Positions 8,921-19,060 of a stretch of DNA of 64,000 nt are shown piece by piece (positions within the stretch are counted from its first letter, which is position 1; each line of letters starts with the position of its first letter). The notes beneath the pieces were generated by a model that was given only the letters and a program-made list of their open reading frames with translations, searched no databases and had not been told where the DNA came from. The DNA is from Rhodanobacter glycinis (GTDB lineage Bacteria; Pseudomonadota; Gammaproteobacteria; Xanthomonadales; Rhodanobacteraceae), in assembly GCF_900114325.1 (NCBI RefSeq), contig NZ_FOSR01000008.1, positions 62,001 to 126,000 of the forward strand. Reading direction: 5' to 3'. Position numbers and translations under genes: made by a program.

Positions 8921-10376
8921 ATTCCGGATGGAGGATCACCCGCTGGTAATGATGCGCCCTCGGATAGTGCAGCCCTACAGCTGGGTGGGTCACATTCCGT
9001 TCGCCTACCTGGCGGTCGACCTGTTGAGGCCGTCCAGCCTGGTCGAACTGGGCACGCACACGGGCAATTCCTATCTGGCGTTCTGCCAGGCAGTGCAGGC
9101 GATCGGCTTGTCGTGCCAGTGCACGGCGGTGGACACCTGGCAGGGTGACGCCCACGCACAGCATTACGGCGAGGACATCTACCAGTCGCTGCGGGCGCGG
9201 CATGAGCCGCTGTATGGTGCGTTCTCACGGCTGTTGCGAAGCACGTTCGACGAAGCCGTGGGTGCGTTTGCCGACAACAGTATCGACTTGTTGCACATCG
9301 ATGGCCTGCACACCTACGAGGCAGTGCGACATGACTTCGAGTCCTGGTTGCCCAAGCTGAGTGGAAACGCAGTGGTGTTGCTGCATGATACGGCGGTGCG
9401 CGAGCGTGGCTTCGGCGTGGCCCGCTTCTTCGAGGAGTTGGCTGCGCGTTACCCGTGCTTCGACTTCATGCACAGCCATGGCTTGGGCGTGGTAGCCGTG
9501 GGAGCGCAGGTGCCGGAGTCGTTCATGGCGTTCCTCCGCCAGGCGCAGGCGAAGCCGGAAGCAACTCGTGCCTATTTCGAGGCCATGGCTGGCACCTTGG
9601 TTGGAGACGCCGGGCCTGCTGGCAGGGATGCGCCGGCGAATGTGGCGTGCCGACTCTATTACCGGCGACAGGACGAGTCATACGACGATGCACGCGTGTT
9701 GCAGCAGTCGCTGGACGCCGCTGACGGTGTACTCGAATTGCAGTTCCGTCTGCCGCATGGTGAGCGGCCCGACTATCTTCGGCTGGACCCGGCCGAAGTG
9801 CCGGGCGTCTACGGCATCGGTCCGGTCCGTTTGCGGCTGGTCGAGACTGAGGCCAGTCATGAACTGCCGGCACTGGAAGATCGCCTGGGGCACGTCAACG
9901 GCGAGCTCGTGCCCGCAGCGGGCGGATCATCGGTCCGCTTGCTGAGTTTCGACGACGACCCCTGGCTGGAATTCGAAGTGGGCAGCGCGCTGGCATCAGG
10001 TGCAGACGAAATGGTGGAGGTCACCGTACGCATCGCGTACGAAGTGGTCGTACGCGATGCCGCGCTGCATCGTTTGCTGGATCGGCATGCTTCGGCACTG
10101 GCCGACATGCGCCAGCTTGCCCGCGAGCGGGTGGGCATGCAGAACCTGGATCGGGTGCTGACCCGTCAGCAAGCTGTCCTGCAGCAACTGCAGCAGGAAC
10201 AGCGGCGGCTGCAACAGGGGCAGCAACATCTGCAACAGGGGCAGCAACATCTGCAACAGGGGCAGCAACATCTGCAACAGGGGCAGCAACATCTGCAAAA
10301 TGGGATCGATCTTCTCGTACGCCGTAACGCCTGGTCGGTGCTGCGGCGATGGTTCGGGCGGAGGGCCAGCGGATGA
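8907..10376 (+). CDS. SAM-dependent methyltransferase with heptad-repeat coiled-coil tail
   Basis: A 489-residue protein. Residues ~40-200 form a class I methyltransferase of the Methyltransf_24 type, with [15 protein letters not shown] as the SAM-binding loop and [17 protein letters not shown] as the acidic/metal region. A less familiar, probably beta-rich middle part covers ~245-385. The last ~75 residues are glutamine-rich coiled coil with four perfect QQGQQHL heptads, then a basic end (RRWFGRR). The layout recalls WbdD of E. coli O8/O9a, which caps the O-antigen chain and whose coiled coil sets chain length. No kinase domain is seen here. It overlaps wzt upstream by 14 bases and the glycosyltransferase downstream at ATGA. 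The methyltransferase call is firm; the ruler role is inference. Confidence 0.8.
   Translation: MTSTEFRMEDHPLVMMRPRIVQPYSWVGHIPFAYLAVDLLRPSSLVELGTHTGNSYLAFCQAVQAIGLSCQCTAVDTWQGDAHAQHYGEDIYQSLRARHEPLYGAFSRLLRSTFDEAVGAFADNSIDLLHIDGLHTYEAVRHDFESWLPKLSGNAVVLLHDTAVRERGFGVARFFEELAARYPCFDFMHSHGLGVVAVGAQVPESFMAFLRQAQAKPEATRAYFEAMAGTLVGDAGPAGRDAPANVACRLYYRRQDESYDDARVLQQSLDAADGVLELQFRLPHGERPDYLRLDPAEVPGVYGIGPVRLRLVETEASHELPALEDRLGHVNGELVPAAGGSSVRLLSFDDDPWLEFEVGSALASGADEMVEVTVRIAYEVVVRDAALHRLLDRHASALADMRQLARERVGMQNLDRVLTRQQAVLQQLQQEQRRLQQGQQHLQQGQQHLQQGQQHLQQGQQHLQNGIDLLVRRNAWSVLRRWFGRRASG
10211..10294 (+). repeat. Four perfect 21-bp tandem repeats inside a coding region
   Basis: The unit gcaacaggggcagcaacatc plus one t occurs four times without change and breaks off in a fifth partial copy. 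Each unit codes for one seven-residue turn pair of the coiled coil (QQGQQHL). Because the unit is a multiple of three, gain or loss of copies would lengthen or shorten the coiled coil without breaking the frame. Confidence 0.95.
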
Positions 10377-13300
10377 AACGCCTGCTTCGTTCCGTGGCTC
10401 GTCGTCTGCGTGCGTATTGGCCTGGCGTGGCCTTGTCATTGCGCCCGTTGGGAGAGATTGAGCCCGTGACTGGGCACCAAGACACTTGGCGCAGCCTGGG
10501 CACCGATCCGCGTTTTGTCTGCGAAGGCCCTGGCTTTCCACTGAAGGCCGGCTGGTACGAGTTGTCGATCGAATTGCAGGCCAGCGGTGATCATCGACTC
10601 GAGCCGGTGCTGTATTTCGACTACGGGCAGGGCATGCACGAATCGTGGTCGCTCTATTTGAACTTCGTGCGGGCCGGAAAATCACGCCATCGTGGCGTGG
10701 TGCTGCTGCCGGATGACGTGCGCCAGTTGCGGCTGGATCCGGCGCAGGCGCCGTGCATGTTCCGGGCGCGTGGTTTGCGGCTGCGCCGGCTGGGGCGCGC
10801 CGCCGCGGCATGGCGCATGTGGCGTTCGGTACGCGGCGGGGTGAAGGCTTCGGGGGGCGATGTGCGTGCGTTGCGCGCTGACGCCAGGCGCCGGTTGCAG
10901 GGAACTTCCGGGCAGCGGCGATTTGGCGAATGGCTCCATGATCGCTATGTGCGCCGCGGATCACGGGAGACCACCTACGAGCGCTGGCTGCAATTGTATG
11001 ACCCGCGTCGATCCGAGCCGCGTCATGCCGATGGCCCGCTGGTGTCGATCCTGTTGCCGACCTACAACACGCCCGAAGCATGGCTGCGGCGTTGCCTGGA
11101 TAGTGTGCTGGCGCAGACGTGGTCGCACTGGGAATTGTGCGTGGCAGACGATGCCTCGACCGAGCCGCAAGTGCGGCAGGTGTTGCAGGAATACGCTTCT
11201 CGCGACGAGCGTATCCGCATCGTCTGGCGCGAACGCAACGGTCACATTTCCGCGGCATCCAACAGCGCGTTGTCGCTGGCACGGGGCGAGCGGGTGGCGT
11301 TGCTCGACCACGATGATGAGCTGCATCCGGCGGCACTCGCCACGGTGATGGATGCGTGGCGGGAAAACCCGCAGTGGCAAATGGTCTACACCGACGAGGA
11401 CAAGATCGACGACGAGGGACATCGCTACGAGCCCTACTTCAAGCCCGACTGGAACCATGATCTGCTGTTGGGGCAGAACTGTGTCAGCCACCTGGGCGTG
11501 TATGCACGCGACCTGTTGCAGGCGGTAGGTGGATTCCGTGAGGGCCTGGAAGGCAGCCAGGACTGGGACTTGGCGCTGCGTTGCAGCGAGTGTCTTGCAC
11601 CCGGACAGATCGGCCACATCCCGGTGGTGCTCTATCACTGGCGTGCAGTGGAAGGCTCGACGGCGCGTGGCGTGTTGCAGAAAAGCTATGCCCATGAGGC
11701 CGGTCGGCGCGCATTGCGCGAGCATCTTGCCCGGTGCGAAGAGCATGCCGAGGTCCTGGATATCGATGACATGCCGGGCATGTTCCGCATTCGACGGCCG
11801 CTGCCGGATCCCATGCCGCGCATCAGCATCGTCATTCCCACGCGTGACCATGTCGAGTTGTTGCGCCAGTGCGTGGAGTCGATCCTGCAGCACACAACTT
11901 ACACGAATTACGAGATCGTGCTGGTAGACAACCAGACAAGCGAGCCCGGTGCGCTGGCTTGCCTGCTGGAATATTCCCGGCATCCGCGCATACGAGTATT
12001 GAAGCATGACCGTCCGTTCAACTACTCGGCGATCAACAACGAGGCGGTGGCGACGTGCGAAAGCGGGCTGATCTGTCTGCTCAATAACGACATCGAGGTC
12101 ATTACGCCAGGTTGGCTCGAAGAGCTGGCCAGTCATGCACTACGCCCACAGGTGGGTGCGGTAGGTGCGATGCTGTATTACCCGAACGACACCATCCAGC
12201 ATGCCGGAGTGGTAACCGGCGTGCATGGGGTGGCCGCCCATCCGTATTGCGGCATGCCGCGTGGTTATCCGGGCCTGATGGCGCGGGCCAGGCTGGTCCA
12301 GTCGATGAGTGCGGTGACTGCCGCGTGCCTGATGGTTCGGCGCGAAGTCTATGCCGATGTGGGTGGCTTGGACGATGAGCTGCAGGTGGCATTCAACGAT
12401 GTGGATTTCTGCCTGCGGCTGCGTGAGCGTGGCTATACAAATGTGTGGACTCCATTTGCCGAGTTGTATCACCACGAATCCGCCTCGCGAGGCCACGAAG
12501 ACACGCCGGAAAAGAAGCGGCGCTTCGCCAGCGAAGTTGCCAGCGTGCGCAGGCGCTGGGGTGGTTTGCTGGAATCCGACCCGGCCTACAGCCCGAACTT
12601 CACCCTGATCGGCGCCCCGTTCTCGCTGGCTTTCCCGCCGAGGAAGTGGCCCGTGGCACCGATGGCACCGATGACGGGTGACACGGGATGCCGCGCATCG
12701 AATCACTCCCCCGTCGATGCACCCGGCGAGGTGTTGTGCATCGGGCACAGTCACCTGGCCTGCGTGGCACAGGCGGCACGCGATACCGGGTTCCATTTGC
12801 GCGCGCTGAACTTCTGGGAGATGCCCGAGGCAGTGGAGAAGCTCGAAGGCGAGCCCCGCTTGTGCAAATCGGTGCAGGAGCAATTACGCAGGTACAAAGG
12901 GCCGGTTTTTTCGCTGATCGGCGGCGGTGCGTATGGTGTGCTTGGAACATTGGTGCATCCTCGCCGTTTCGACTTCGTACTGCCGGAGGAATCGCAGTTG
13001 CCGCTGGATCCGGCCGCCGAATTGTTGCCAGCGCTCGCGGTACGACGTGTGATGGAGTCGCTGCTGGCCGAATACCTGTCGCTGATGGCGCAGGTCCGCG
13101 AGCTTTGCAGTGGACCGATGTTTCACATCGAGCCGCCGCCGCCGTCAGCGGACAGTGAGCGCATGCGCGAGGGCGTGATCTGGGCCATGTTTCCCGGCAT
13201 GTTGCATGAGATCTCGCCGGCGGCCTTGCGCTACAAGCTGTGGCGGATGCACTCGCACATCGTCGCCGAATGGTGCGAGAAAGCGGATGTGCATTTCGTG

Positions 13301-13423
13301 CCGCGCCCATCCGAAGTGGTCGATGCACATGGTTTTCTGCAGGATGACTATTACGGGGATGGCGCGCACGCGAATCCGGCTTATGGCGAGCGGGTACTTG
13401 CGCAGATGAGGTCGTTGGCATGA
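10373..13423 (+). CDS. Bifunctional GT2 glycosyltransferase with C-terminal SGNH-like domain
   Basis: A 1016-residue cytoplasmic protein in four parts. The first ~220 residues include a possible beta-sandwich. A first GT2 domain starts at residue 223 ([14 protein letters not shown]) with the metal-binding DHDDELHP. A second begins at 484 ([14 protein letters not shown]) with [17 protein letters not shown] and the later [14 protein letters not shown]. From ~785 to the end a separate domain opens with [14 protein letters not shown], which resembles block I of SGNH hydrolases, and ends near [12 protein letters not shown], which could supply the catalytic Asp-x-x-His. Twin GT2 proteins of this kind often build rhamnan-type backbones. 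Start ATG 10373 overlaps the previous stop at ATGA. The sugar specificity is not known. Confidence 0.85.
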   Translation: MKRLLRSVARRLRAYWPGVALSLRPLGEIEPVTGHQDTWRSLGTDPRFVCEGPGFPLKAGWYELSIELQASGDHRLEPVLYFDYGQGMHESWSLYLNFVRAGKSRHRGVVLLPDDVRQLRLDPAQAPCMFRARGLRLRRLGRAAAAWRMWRSVRGGVKASGGDVRALRADARRRLQGTSGQRRFGEWLHDRYVRRGSRETTYERWLQLYDPRRSEPRHADGPLVSILLPTYNTPEAWLRRCLDSVLAQTWSHWELCVADDASTEPQVRQVLQEYASRDERIRIVWRERNGHISAASNSALSLARGERVALLDHDDELHPAALATVMDAWRENPQWQMVYTDEDKIDDEGHRYEPYFKPDWNHDLLLGQNCVSHLGVYARDLLQAVGGFREGLEGSQDWDLALRCSECLAPGQIGHIPVVLYHWRAVEGSTARGVLQKSYAHEAGRRALREHLARCEEHAEVLDIDDMPGMFRIRRPLPDPMPRISIVIPTRDHVELLRQCVESILQHTTYTNYEIVLVDNQTSEPGALACLLEYSRHPRIRVLKHDRPFNYSAINNEAVATCESGLICLLNNDIEVITPGWLEELASHALRPQVGAVGAMLYYPNDTIQHAGVVTGVHGVAAHPYCGMPRGYPGLMARARLVQSMSAVTAACLMVRREVYADVGGLDDELQVAFNDVDFCLRLRERGYTNVWTPFAELYHHESASRGHEDTPEKKRRFASEVASVRRRWGGLLESDPAYSPNFTLIGAPFSLAFPPRKWPVAPMAPMTGDTGCRASNHSPVDAPGEVLCIGHSHLACVAQAARDTGFHLRALNFWEMPEAVEKLEGEPRLCKSVQEQLRRYKGPVFSLIGGGAYGVLGTLVHPRRFDFVLPEESQLPLDPAAELLPALAVRRVMESLLAEYLSLMAQVRELCSGPMFHIEPPPPSADSERMREGVIWAMFPGMLHEISPAALRYKLWRMHSHIVAEWCEKADVHFVPRPSEVVDAHGFLQDDYYGDGAHANPAYGERVLAQMRSLA

Positions 13424-14511
13424 AACACCCCTATCAGGACATTGATGCCAGGCAGCGGTGGAGCCGGGCCGTAGCCGCTTTCGACCCCGCGCAGATCGAT
13501 CCGGTGATGCCGCCGTCATTCCACATCGGTCCGCGCACGCGAGTCGTTACCGCCGGCAGTTGCTTTGCGCAACATGTCGCTCGTCATTTGCGGGAGCATG
13601 GCCTGCCTTGTTTCGAGACAGAGCCGGCGCACCCGTTGCTGGGCGACGAGTTGGCCAGGAACTTCGGCTACGGGGTCTATGCAGCACGCTACGGCAACAT
13701 CTATACCGCCCGCCAGCTTCTGCAACTGTGGCGGCGTGCAACCGGGGTATTCGTCCCCGCTGATGATGCATGGGAGCAGGATGGCAGCTGGTTCGACCCG
13801 TTCCGGCCCACGATCCAGCCAGGTGGTTTCGCGTCAGGGCGCGAATACCGCGAGGATCGGCATCGTCATCTCGCGGCAGTGCGCAAGGCTTTCACTGAGA
13901 TGGACGTGTTCGTGTTCACCTTGGGGCTTACCGAGTGCTGGAGCTCGCGGGTCGATGGTGCGGTGTATCCGTTGTGTCCTGGAGTGGCTGCGGGTCATTA
14001 CGATTCCCGGCAGCATGCGTTGCTGAATTTTGGCGTGGCGGAGGTGGTGGCCGATCTCCACGCCTTCCTTGATGAGGTGCGCCGGGTCAATCCAAGCATG
14101 AAAATGATTCTGACCGTGTCTCCCGTTGCGCTCGCGGCCACCGCCGAACCCCGCCACGTATTGCTGTCCAATACCTGGTCCAAGGCGGTGTTGCGCATTG
14201 CGGCCGAAACGCTTTCTGCTTTTCCGGATGTTTACTATTTTCCGGCTTACGAGATCGTCAACGCGGCTGGGCATGCCTATTTGGCCGCTGATCGCCGCAC
14301 GGTGCTCGAACAGGGCGTGCGTCGCGTCATGGAACTGTTTTTCCGACACGTGGTGTACAGCGACGAATCGGCTCCCGACGTGCCAGCGCCGCCCGATTTC
14401 CTCCACCAGGGTCAGGTGCTGATGGATGTCCTGTGCGACGAGCAGCGATTGGACACCCCGGCGCGCGAAAGCGAGCCAGTGAATGGAGGGGCCCATGAAT
14501 CAAGCCGATGA
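13420..14511 (+). CDS. GSCFA domain protein
   Basis: A 363-residue protein of the GSCFA family, a group related to SGNH/GDSL hydrolases. The name motif appears near residue 47 as TAGSCFAQHVARHL, followed by family blocks FTLGLTECW and SPVALAATAEPRHV and then FPAYEIV. The biochemical role of the family is not settled; members often sit next to polysaccharide genes. Here it overlaps the SGNH-tailed glycosyltransferase at ATGA and the dioxygenase gene by 17 bases, so it is surely made together with them. Addition or removal of an acyl group on the glycan is a reasonable guess, no more. Confidence 0.85.
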   Translation: MKHPYQDIDARQRWSRAVAAFDPAQIDPVMPPSFHIGPRTRVVTAGSCFAQHVARHLREHGLPCFETEPAHPLLGDELARNFGYGVYAARYGNIYTARQLLQLWRRATGVFVPADDAWEQDGSWFDPFRPTIQPGGFASGREYREDRHRHLAAVRKAFTEMDVFVFTLGLTECWSSRVDGAVYPLCPGVAAGHYDSRQHALLNFGVAEVVADLHAFLDEVRRVNPSMKMILTVSPVALAATAEPRHVLLSNTWSKAVLRIAAETLSAFPDVYYFPAYEIVNAAGHAYLAADRRTVLEQGVRRVMELFFRHVVYSDESAPDVPAPPDFLHQGQVLMDVLCDEQRLDTPARESEPVNGGAHESSR

Positions 14512-15520
14512 CAGGTTGGCACCCGCGCGCGAGATGATGCGGCAAGGCCGGCATGAGGAGGCTATCGCCTGGATGACGGTCTTGCGCCGACGTGCTGTGG
14601 ACGAGGACGTTGAACGCCTGTTGGCGCGATGCCGTTACATGGCGTATGTGGAGCACCCACCTCGTGGCGCAGAGATTGAACCGTGGCCAGGGTGCATTTC
14701 CGATCCGTTCGCCGCTGTGGCAGGTATTCCCGAGGTCCCGGCGTCACGGCTGGACGCGCATTCGATGGCGGCGGGGATACAGCATCATGGCGCTCTGCTC
14801 GTACGCGGCCTGCTGTCGCCCGATCTGGCAACGAAGCTGGCTGGCGATGTGAAGAGCGTGATCGATGCCTGTGCCTCGTGGCATGAGCACGGTGGGGTCG
14901 GGGCAGGCAATCCTTGGTACGCACGCCTGCCATTGCGCGAAGATTGTCAGCTGGCGCAGGCCCGCACCTGGGTGGAGGGCGGTGGCGGTGTGTGGTTGGC
15001 CGATTCGCCGCGCATGCTGTTCAAGCTCACTGAGCTGTTCGGGGCCAGCGGAATCGTCGACATGGTATCGGCGTACTTCGGCGAGCGGCCCATGTTGTCG
15101 GTGGGCAAATCCACCTTGCGTTGCGTGCCGGGCAGTATCCGACATGCCGATTGGCACCAGGATGGCGCCTTTATGGGGGCAGGAATTCGCAGTGTGAACG
15201 TCTGGCTTGCCCTGTCCCACTGCGGCGTGGATGCGTCCGGGCTGGAGTGCCTTCCGCGACGGCTGCCGGAAGTGTTGCCCACGGGCAGTCATGGAGCTTA
15301 TTTCGACTGGTCGGTTGGCCCCGGCATGGTCGCGGAGGCTGCACAAGGCTTGGCGACCGTCAGCCCGGTCTTTGCTCCGGGTGACGCCTTGTTGTTCGAT
15401 CACTTCTTTCTGCACCGCACAGGAGTGCCGGCGGCGATAGCCAAGGACCGCTACGCAATCGAATCGTGGTTCTTTGCGCCTTCGTCCTATCCTGCCGACC
15501 AGGTGCCGCTGAAGATCTAG
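14495..15520 (+). CDS. PhyH-type Fe(II)/2-oxoglutarate dioxygenase
   Basis: A 341-residue protein resembling phytanoyl-CoA dioxygenases. The middle part has HADWHQDGAFMG, the His-x-Asp iron pair, and the end has DHFFLHRTGV and KDRYAIESWFF, which would supply the distal histidine and the 2-oxoglutarate-binding arginine. The first ~60 residues are unrelated to the catalytic fold. ATG 14495 is preferred over 14483 because ggaggggccc lies directly in front of it. In this operon it may oxidise or hydroxylate a sugar or a lipid carrier, but the substrate is not known. It is the last plus-strand gene and meets the convergent methyltransferase after 22 bases. Confidence 0.75.
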   Translation: MNQADDRLAPAREMMRQGRHEEAIAWMTVLRRRAVDEDVERLLARCRYMAYVEHPPRGAEIEPWPGCISDPFAAVAGIPEVPASRLDAHSMAAGIQHHGALLVRGLLSPDLATKLAGDVKSVIDACASWHEHGGVGAGNPWYARLPLREDCQLAQARTWVEGGGGVWLADSPRMLFKLTELFGASGIVDMVSAYFGERPMLSVGKSTLRCVPGSIRHADWHQDGAFMGAGIRSVNVWLALSHCGVDASGLECLPRRLPEVLPTGSHGAYFDWSVGPGMVAEAAQGLATVSPVFAPGDALLFDHFFLHRTGVPAAIAKDRYAIESWFFAPSSYPADQVPLKI

Positions 15521-15542
15521 CTGCGCGGCGGGCTGGGCCGCA

Positions 15543-16427
15543 TCAGCGGCCAGCAGTTGCTGCGCCTTCAGTGAGCGCGGCGAGCTGCTGGCGCTGGGCC
15601 TCGATCACGTCACGGGCGCGCTGCAGAGCTTCGGTGCGACGACCCAGCAGCGCTTCGGTGCGGCCCAGCTTGGCGCGCAATTCCATGCCGTCGGCCTCCA
15701 GCGACACGCAAGCCTGCAGCAGGCTTTCCGAGCCGAAGAAGCTGTCAATCAGGGCCCGCAGTTCGGGCGTCATGCGCGAAGCGGGTACCAGGATGGCCAG
15801 GCCATTGAAGAACGGCAAGGTGTGCAAGGTGTAATCGATATTGATGCTGGCGACATAGTCTTCGATGGCGGTCAGCACACCGTTGCGTGGGCCGCCTTCA
15901 TGGGTGGCGTTGGCCAGCCAGCCGTTTACGCCGCGCTCGTCCAGTTCGGACTGGTTCGGCACCATGCCCTTGTAGCTGTAAGGGTGGCGCTGCCAGCCAT
16001 CGAGGTCGTCCGGGCTGTAATACATGTCGCGCCGGGCGTAAGGCCACGCGGCATCGTGTGCCACCACGATGGGCGGCGCCTTGCCAGCCTGTTCGGCACA
16101 CGACTGCAAGAGGTTGAGTTCGTGGAAAACGGTAGCCCAGTTGTGGTCACCGTCGATCAGCGCGATGTCGGGCGTTTGCAGTTGTGGAATTGCGGCCAGG
16201 CTCTTCAACGGCAGGAAGCGGTATTCGGCAGGACCGAACTGGGCCAGCTCTTCAAGCAGGCTGGGCAGCGGTACTGGGTCGACGATGTCGGCACGCGCGC
16301 CATGCGCGCGACAGTAGGCCAGGATGTGACGTGTGTTCCAGCCGAACTCGGCACCGATTTCCAGGATCTGGTGCGGCTGCACGATGTCGAAGATGGGCTG
16401 GATGTAGCGTGGCCAGAAGCGGTTCAT
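15543..16427 (-). CDS. SAM-dependent methyltransferase (Methyltransf_24 type)
   Basis: A 294-residue protein. ILEIGAEFGWNTRHIL forms the SAM-binding loop, DIVDPVPLPSL follows at the end of the second strand, and IALIDGDHNWATVFHEL is the region found in Methyltransf_24 and cephalosporin-hydroxylase-like enzymes. From about residue 230 to the end the protein turns into a charged helix (RAKLGRTEALLGRRTEALQ), probably coiled coil. The ATG overlaps the stop of the upstream glycosyltransferase fusion at ATGA, so the two form a pair. It may methylate a sugar of the exported glycan. Confidence 0.75.
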   Translation of the reverse strand: MNRFWPRYIQPIFDIVQPHQILEIGAEFGWNTRHILAYCRAHGARADIVDPVPLPSLLEELAQFGPAEYRFLPLKSLAAIPQLQTPDIALIDGDHNWATVFHELNLLQSCAEQAGKAPPIVVAHDAAWPYARRDMYYSPDDLDGWQRHPYSYKGMVPNQSELDERGVNGWLANATHEGGPRNGVLTAIEDYVASINIDYTLHTLPFFNGLAILVPASRMTPELRALIDSFFGSESLLQACVSLEADGMELRAKLGRTEALLGRRTEALQRARDVIEAQRQQLAALTEGAATAGR

Positions 16428-18838
16428 TGCAGGTTCTCCGTGAGTGCAGGCAGATACGGCGCCAGGTCATCGAGTGATACGTCGTAATGCGCGTCGTCGA
16501 CGCTGCCGCCGACCTTGCGCAGGTAGCCGTATGGGCTGGTGCTGATCAATTGACGGGTACGGCTGCGGTCGATGACGAAGGCGGGCGTGTCCGCGATGAA
16601 GTCGCGGATCATGCGCAGCGGTTGCCGCGTCGAATAACCGAGCCAGGGTTGGCCGAAGACCGTGCCCAGGCAAACCAGATACGAGCGGTGCGACACCAGG
16701 CTGCCCCAGGCCTTGAGCAGCTCCGTCGAAACCGTGGGCATGGCATCGATGGCCAGCAATACCAGCACCGTTTCGGCACCGCCGACTTGGTCGCGCGCTG
16801 CCGCCACGGTCGCCACGTCATCGGGCGGCAACGACAGCCGGGTCACGCGGCCCGATGGCGCCGGTGCGGCAGCCGTACCCACCGACAGCACGCGGGTCCC
16901 GGTCAGGCCAGCGGCTTGCACGGTGTTGTCAACGAAGAAGCCCAGGCCTGGCTGGGCGGCCACCACCACGATGGCGTCGGGACGGATGTCGTGGATGACA
17001 TCCGCGATGCCGAGCAGGTCTGCCGGCGCGACGCCGGTGGGCATGCCGAGCCACTGCACCTGGTTGCGCAGGTTGCATTCGGCGTACACCCCCATCAGGT
17101 ACGACTGTGCGCCGTCGTCGAACTGGGCCGACAAGCGGCCCGGTCGCACTTCGCCGGTAACGGGAAGGTGCATTGGCATCAACATGCGCTGACGCTGGCC
17201 GGTGGCGAATTCCGAAGAAATGCGGCCACGAAAGGAGAGGCGGTCGCGTTCGATCCGCACGAAATCCTCGCCGCGGACGCGGCGGTAATCGCTGGCATAG
17301 GCGCGCACCAGCTTGTCCTTGCCGAGATCGTCGACATTGGTGGTGGTGCCGCCGTGGAACTGGTGGAAACTGGCTTCCCCGATCAGCGCCACCAGCGGTG
17401 TGGATGCATCCTGGCTGGCGCGTCGCCACAAATCCAGGTTGGCAAAGCCGCCGCCGGGTTGGTCGAATGCTTCGTCGAAGCCGCCGATGCGGTCGTACAG
17501 TGCGGTCGGCAGCATCAGGCAGTTGGTTTCGGTGATGCCGTCGAACCAATGTTCGGGGTTGTCGCTCATCGGCTGGCCGATACGGAACAGGTCGTAACCA
17601 TTCAGGGGCCAACGGATGCGATCGAACAGCTTGTCTTCCATCTCGCGCGTGTAGCCCACCAGGGTCAGCCAGCGTTGGTCACCTCCGATGAACCACTGGC
17701 GCAGGGCGATCACTGCTTCGGGCCGTTCACGCCAGGCTGCAAGTGCCTCGCGGAATGCGCCTGGACTGAGCACGTGGGCACCATCGATCATGACCGCGAG
17801 GTAGCGCCCGCAGGCCATCAATGCAGCCTCGTTGAGCGCGCCGCACGGCGACGGATGATGACGACTGGGACGAACCAGCCGGAACTCCGGCCCGAACCCC
17901 ATTACCCAATCGGCATCCAGCGGCGGACTGGAGCCGTTGTCGATGCATAGCACCTCGTAGTCGAGATCGGTGCAATCGAGTTGATAGTCGCGGCTGAGCG
18001 AGGCGAGGGTACGCTTTGCCTCGCGCGACATGTTGTAAAAATTGACGATGATCGAAAGCGTCAGTGGCGCGGGGACTGCAGCGCGCGTCAGCGTTGCGGG
18101 CAGGCGCGTCGACTGCGCGGGCCTATCCGCGCGCGAAGCAATGTGGGCACGGAAAGGTGCCGGAAGGACCGGTCCGCCGGTTTCGACGAGACGCAAGTCC
18201 AATCGATGCGTCTGACCATCGCGAAGTGACTCCGGCAGCGGCAGTTCGAAACCGCTGCAGCCGTCACCCTGGTGCAGTTCGGCAATATCGGCGCGCCACT
18301 GATTGGCCGCGAAGCGCAGAATCTCCGTGTCGCCTTCGTACAGCGCCAGGATGGGCGATTGCTGGTTGCCGTCCAGCCATCGTGCCCAGCCACGCAGCAG
18401 GTGGGGGCCGCATTGATCGAGCGAGCCATGCAGCTGGGGGCTGCTGATGGGGATGGGCAGGATGTCGGCGGAGGCTGGCACGGCTTCGCGCGGTGGCATC
18501 GTCCGGGCCACGTTGAACGGGCTGCCCGACAGGGGGTAGCGCGTATCGCTGCCGGCGATGGCCATGGTCACTGCAAGTGCAGACCCGCTGGGAGGCGGAG
18601 GATCGAGCGCAATGAAAAAGGCGCAATGGCCGCCCCGTTTGCCTGCGGCAGCCAGATCGGCGCGGAAATGGGTGGCATCGCCTTGGCCGAGCAGAGTGTC
18701 GCCATCGCGCACCTCCACGCGAACAGGAGGGGATGCTTCATCGCCGGCCCAGGCCCACCCTCGCAGGATGTGCCCGTTCAGTCCATCCACGACGCCTTCC
18801 GGCAGGTTGGACGGCGGTGTTTTGGCCGGCTTGTTCAT
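16424..18838 (-). CDS. GT2 glycosyltransferase fused to a CmcI-like domain
   Basis: An 804-residue protein. The N-terminal part has two related repeats of about 110 residues, each starting with an LRGWA box (HILRGWAWAG and HLLRGWARWL) and each followed by a RADIAE/RADLAA stretch. A GT2 domain follows, starting at LTLSIIVNFYNMSREA, with LDYEVLCIDNGSSPP and, in place of a classic DxD, VMIDGAHVLS. The last ~230 residues resemble the Rossmann-like cephalosporin hydroxylase/methyltransferase fold (IRPDAIVVVAAQPG, then TGTRVLSVG). The frame is open to 19204, but upstream translation looks random. ATG 18838 (MNKPAKTPP) was chosen; ATG 18853 is possible. The acceptor and sugar are not known. Confidence 0.7.
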   Translation of the reverse strand: MNKPAKTPPSNLPEGVVDGLNGHILRGWAWAGDEASPPVRVEVRDGDTLLGQGDATHFRADLAAAGKRGGHCAFFIALDPPPPSGSALAVTMAIAGSDTRYPLSGSPFNVARTMPPREAVPASADILPIPISSPQLHGSLDQCGPHLLRGWARWLDGNQQSPILALYEGDTEILRFAANQWRADIAELHQGDGCSGFELPLPESLRDGQTHRLDLRLVETGGPVLPAPFRAHIASRADRPAQSTRLPATLTRAAVPAPLTLSIIVNFYNMSREAKRTLASLSRDYQLDCTDLDYEVLCIDNGSSPPLDADWVMGFGPEFRLVRPSRHHPSPCGALNEAALMACGRYLAVMIDGAHVLSPGAFREALAAWRERPEAVIALRQWFIGGDQRWLTLVGYTREMEDKLFDRIRWPLNGYDLFRIGQPMSDNPEHWFDGITETNCLMLPTALYDRIGGFDEAFDQPGGGFANLDLWRRASQDASTPLVALIGEASFHQFHGGTTTNVDDLGKDKLVRAYASDYRRVRGEDFVRIERDRLSFRGRISSEFATGQRQRMLMPMHLPVTGEVRPGRLSAQFDDGAQSYLMGVYAECNLRNQVQWLGMPTGVAPADLLGIADVIHDIRPDAIVVVAAQPGLGFFVDNTVQAAGLTGTRVLSVGTAAAPAPSGRVTRLSLPPDDVATVAAARDQVGGAETVLVLLAIDAMPTVSTELLKAWGSLVSHRSYLVCLGTVFGQPWLGYSTRQPLRMIRDFIADTPAFVIDRSRTRQLISTSPYGYLRKVGGSVDDAHYDVSLDDLAPYLPALTENLQ

Positions 18839-19060
18839 GGTAGGCAATGGCATCCCGTTGGCATGGCTTCCGCGGATGGCATCTATCCCGCGGAACAAAA
18901 TGGAACCGTAAAGATCGCGGTTCCCGACAGGATGTGCAATACGCATGCGCATGGAGCGTGCGTTAGGACATGAACGGAATAGCGTTCGCGGATTCAGCAA
19001 ACACACCATCGCGGGTAAGATAAGCGCTTTGCCCATCCCCGCGGGCAGGATGTCAGCCTC

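Noticed and set aside
10211-10294. CRISPR-like direct repeats
   Set aside because: The 21-bp units adjoin without spacers, stay in frame and code for a heptad, so they are a coding tandem repeat.
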